Positions 5,800-7,336 of a DNA stretch of 7,336 nt are shown piece after piece (the stretch's first letter is position 1; every line of letters starts with the position of its first letter). The stretch covers positions 1-7,336 of the forward strand of contig CAYGBW010000154.1 of assembly GCA_964348185.1 (NCBI GenBank), written 5' to 3'. Position numbers and translations under genes: made by a program. The DNA is from CAYGBW01 sp964348185 (lineage in GTDB: Bacteria > Desulfobacterota > BSN033 > WVXP01). The notes below the pieces were generated by a model. The model saw nothing but the letters and a program-made list of their open reading frames with translations, made no database searches and was not told the DNA's origin.

Positions 5800-7032
5800 C
5801 TATTGCTTGAGCAGGATGTCGTCGATTTTCGCAGCGGCCTCATCCAATGCCTCCTGGGGGGTTGCCTTCAGGAGTAAGGCCTCTCGGATGCTATTGTGAA
5901 GGGTCTCGATCATCTCGGAGAGGACCGTGGTCACTTCAAAGGCCTTCATATAGGCCATGTTCTTTCTGATCTCGGGGTCGAGCTCTCCCCATTTCCCTTT
6001 GCTCAACAGGCTCTTGCGGGTTGGCATGTAGGCAGGGGCCGTCAACATCCTCTCTTCGCTGGTCAACACTTTGATCAGTTCGAACGCCTCATCTGGATGT
6101 TTGCTGTTTGTGGAGATGACCAGGTTCCAGGTGGCGCCGAAGCCCACCCGTTGTTTATCGCCGATCATCGCCATATACCCCATCTGGATATTCGGATTGA
6201 TCTGTTTGATCTGCGTCTCGTAACGGGCAAAGGCATCCAACATCGCGATTTTGCCCGCGGCGAAAAGGGCCATGTTCTCATCATGGTCGAGGTTTCCCGT
6301 ATTTGGGTTTACGACCTTGTACTTGTGAATCAGATCCACCCAGAATTGGAGTGCCTTCACCCCTTCGGGACTATTGACAACGCATTTCGTCCAATCCTCA
6401 TTCAAAATGGACCCGCCCGCCTGGGCGAGATATTGGAAGAAGTTGTTATAGGTGTTCTGGCCCGCCCCATCAAAAGAACCCCCGTAGATCCCCTGGGCCG
6501 GGTCTGTGAGCTTCTTAGCTGTTTCAACATACTCCTCCCATGTTTCCGGGAATTTGGTGATTCCTCCCTTTTCAAAGAGATCCTTATTGTAAATGAAGAG
6601 TCTCGCCCCGACGTTCCATATGGGGATTCCATAGAGTTTCCCTTTGTATGTGGCATCCGCGATGGCTCCGTCCAGAAAATCGGCCTTTTCCTTTGCATCG
6701 ATATAACCGTCCAGGGGGATGATGTGCCCGGCCGCGGCCCGTTGACGGATCTCGAGGGGAACCTCGAAGACGTCTGACAGGGTTCCCGCTGCCCCGGCCG
6801 TGACCTGCTTGGCCAACAGATCCGTGAAGGGAAAGAGAGATACCTCCACATCGATATCTGGATTGGCCGCCTCAAACTTATCGATGAATTTCTGACGATG
6901 GGCATTCGTCTTGTCGTCCCGCTGGATACCCCAGTAGGTCAACTCGATTTTTTTAGCCGCCATTGAGGTATGGGGCAACAGGAAGACCCCTGCGAGTGTT
7001 AGGACCCCGACAACCGATAGAAAACGTTTCAT
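5800..7032 (-). CDS. ABC transporter periplasmic solute-binding protein, family 1 (sugar/UgpB-MalE type)
   Basis: A 410-residue exported protein that would capture the substrate and deliver it to the two permeases encoded downstream. The N-terminus is a Sec signal peptide: MKR, a hydrophobic core (4-19), then a likely signal peptidase I site after TSMA (Ala25). There is no lipobox Cys, which suggests a free periplasmic protein in a diderm cell. Family 1 features: IELTYWG (29-35), KFEAANPDIDVEV (52-64), YKGKLYGIPIWN (129-140), LFIYNKDLFEKGGI (145-158), FPETWEEYVETAKKL (161-175), FAAGKIAML (257-265) and a late PTRKSL (337-342). The length is typical (about 400-440). ATG at 7032 is supported by the signal peptide and by AAAGGAG 7 nt upstream. 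It is first in the operon behind a good promoter. Sugar specificity is a family-level guess; some relatives bind other polyols or oligosaccharides. Confidence 0.95.
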   Translation of the reverse strand: MKRFLSVVGVLTLAGVFLLPHTSMAAKKIELTYWGIQRDDKTNAHRQKFIDKFEAANPDIDVEVSLFPFTDLLAKQVTAGAAGTLSDVFEVPLEIRQRAAAGHIIPLDGYIDAKEKADFLDGAIADATYKGKLYGIPIWNVGARLFIYNKDLFEKGGITKFPETWEEYVETAKKLTDPAQGIYGGSFDGAGQNTYNNFFQYLAQAGGSILNEDWTKCVVNSPEGVKALQFWVDLIHKYKVVNPNTGNLDHDENMALFAAGKIAMLDAFARYETQIKQINPNIQMGYMAMIGDKQRVGFGATWNLVISTNSKHPDEAFELIKVLTSEERMLTAPAYMPTRKSLLSKGKWGELDPEIRKNMAYMKAFEVTTVLSEMIETLHNSIREALLLKATPQEALDEAAAKIDDILLKQ

Positions 7033-7033
7033 A

Positions 7034-7046
7034 CTCCTTCTCCTTT
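7034..7046 (-). promoter_or_regulatory. Tandem Shine-Dalgarno of the binding-protein gene
   Basis: Two GGAG cores occur in tandem on the minus strand. AAAGGAG (7040-7046) has ideal 7-nt spacing to the ATG at 7032, while AAGGAG (7034-7039) is only 1 nt away. This suggests strong initiation for the first gene. Confidence 0.75.
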
Positions 7047-7080
7047 CTCCGTGTATTTCCGATCAATTAGAGTAAAGGCA

Positions 7081-7109
7081 ATCGTAGTTTAAAAGGGAAC
7101 GTATGTCAA
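7081..7109 (-). promoter_or_regulatory. Sigma70-type promoter for the transporter operon
   Basis: On the minus strand a consensus -35 box TTGACA (7104-7109) is followed by exactly 17 nt and a -10 box TACGAT (7081-7086, 4 of 6 to TATAAT). Transcription would start near 7074, leaving a leader of about 40 nt with the tandem ribosome site before the binding-protein ATG. It is the best promoter I see in the window. Confidence 0.75.
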
Positions 7110-7113
7110 GGGA

Positions 7114-7127
7114 AATCTCTTGAGATT
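7114..7127. promoter_or_regulatory. 14-bp palindrome upstream of -35, candidate operator
   Basis: AATCTC-TT-GAGATT (7114-7127) is a perfect inverted repeat with a 2-nt centre, 4 nt upstream of the -35 box. The position suits an activator or repressor dimer. I cannot assign it to a regulator family. Confidence 0.45.
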
Positions 7128-7196
7128 CAGAGGGTAAATGTCCCTGTGGGTCTGCGCTAGATCAATTAGTCGTCCCTGAAAAACGCCCCCGACCCT

Positions 7197-7208
7197 CTCT
7201 GTACAGAG
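7197..7208. repeat. 12-bp perfect palindrome CTCTGTACAGAG
   Basis: It is self-complementary over all 12 bases and is followed on the plus strand by TTTTT. As a hairpin it would have only a 4-bp stem with a GTAC loop, so it is better seen as a possible dimer-binding site or a repeat fragment than as a terminator. Confidence 0.35.
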
Positions 7209-7336
7209 TTTTTGACCCGTTCTAAGGCTCGGTCCTTCGATCTTCCGAACTCGGCCTGGCGGCCTCAGACAGCGGAATCTCGACCCTTCGGGGACACTCC
7301 CTTCGCAAAGACGGGTAGCCCCAAAAACTCCGTAAT

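Larger units (their letters stand above)
7061..7169 (+). repeat. Direct repeat of GATCAATTAG flanking the promoter
   Basis: GATCAATTAG occurs at 7061-7070 and again at 7160-7169, 99 bp apart in the same orientation. One copy lies just downstream of the expected transcription start and the other about 50 bp upstream of the -35 box. It could be a paired regulator site or chance. Confidence 0.4.
7110..7336. other. Gene-free upstream segment, probable repeat-derived DNA
   Basis: No gene is supported. A minus-strand frame enters from the right edge and stays open to a TAA at 7089-7091 (81 codons), but it runs through palindromes and into the promoter and shows no family motif. The segment has a 12-bp perfect palindrome CTCTGTACAGAG (7197-7208), GGCC-TGGC-GGCC (7253-7264) and the string resembling the 1743-1765 spacer. 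A C-terminal tail of an upstream gene cannot be fully excluded. Confidence 0.5.

Noticed and set aside
5896..6777. 293-codon open frame on the plus strand
   Set aside because: It lies entirely antisense to the binding-protein gene, has no recognisable family motif, and is explained by codon use on the opposite strand.
7089..7334. Minus-strand open frame entering from the right edge (81 codons)
   Set aside because: It crosses palindromic repeat-like DNA, overlaps the promoter and shows no family motif; kept only as a remote possibility of an upstream gene's tail.

Overview
The window reads as part of one minus-strand catabolic locus of an anaerobic bacterium, probably a diderm. Evidence for anaerobiosis is a tungsten/molybdenum-pterin aldehyde:ferredoxin oxidoreductase (AOR), which is oxygen-sensitive and ferredoxin-linked in known members. 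Evidence for a diderm is an ABC binding protein with a plain Sec signal peptide and no lipobox cysteine. The non-coding DNA has a crowded, repeat-derived look (GTCAGTT-type heptads, a 'GCAGAGACGCGGAG'-like string, small GC palindromes) that I associate with Desulfobacterota and related environmental genomes. That taxonomic guess is weak and rests on pattern recognition only.

Layout in transcription order, from the right edge leftwards: (i) a gene-free upstream segment (7033-7336) holding a good sigma70-type promoter, a 14-bp palindrome just upstream of the -35 box and a duplicated 10-mer; (ii) a family 1 solute-binding protein (7032-5800); (iii) a 90-bp gap with a perfect 15-bp hairpin; (iv) two MalF/MalG-type permeases (5709-4822 and 4819-3983), 2 bp apart; (v) a UbiD-family decarboxylase (3965-2514), 17 bp after the second permease; (vi) a 350-bp hairpin-rich gene-free spacer framed by a 12-bp inverted repeat; (vii) a small MoaD/ThiS-like sulfur carrier (2163-1897) ending Gly-Gly-Ser instead of Gly-Gly; (viii) a 210-bp spacer with degenerate heptad repeats; (ix) the AOR gene, which starts at 1686 and runs off the left edge with only the last few dozen residues missing.

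How the genes may work together (inference): the transporter brings in a carbohydrate-like or glycosylated/aromatic substrate. AOR could oxidise an aldehyde to the acid with ferredoxin as acceptor, and the prenylated-FMN enzyme UbiD could decarboxylate an aromatic or unsaturated acid (or run in reverse as a carboxylase). The MoaD-like protein next to AOR probably serves dithiolene sulfur insertion for the pyranopterin cofactor. No transporter ATPase, UbiX (prFMN synthase), MoaE, MoeB-like activator or ferredoxin gene lies in the window, so these must be elsewhere. All other open frames I examined are antisense shadows or read-through of repeats.
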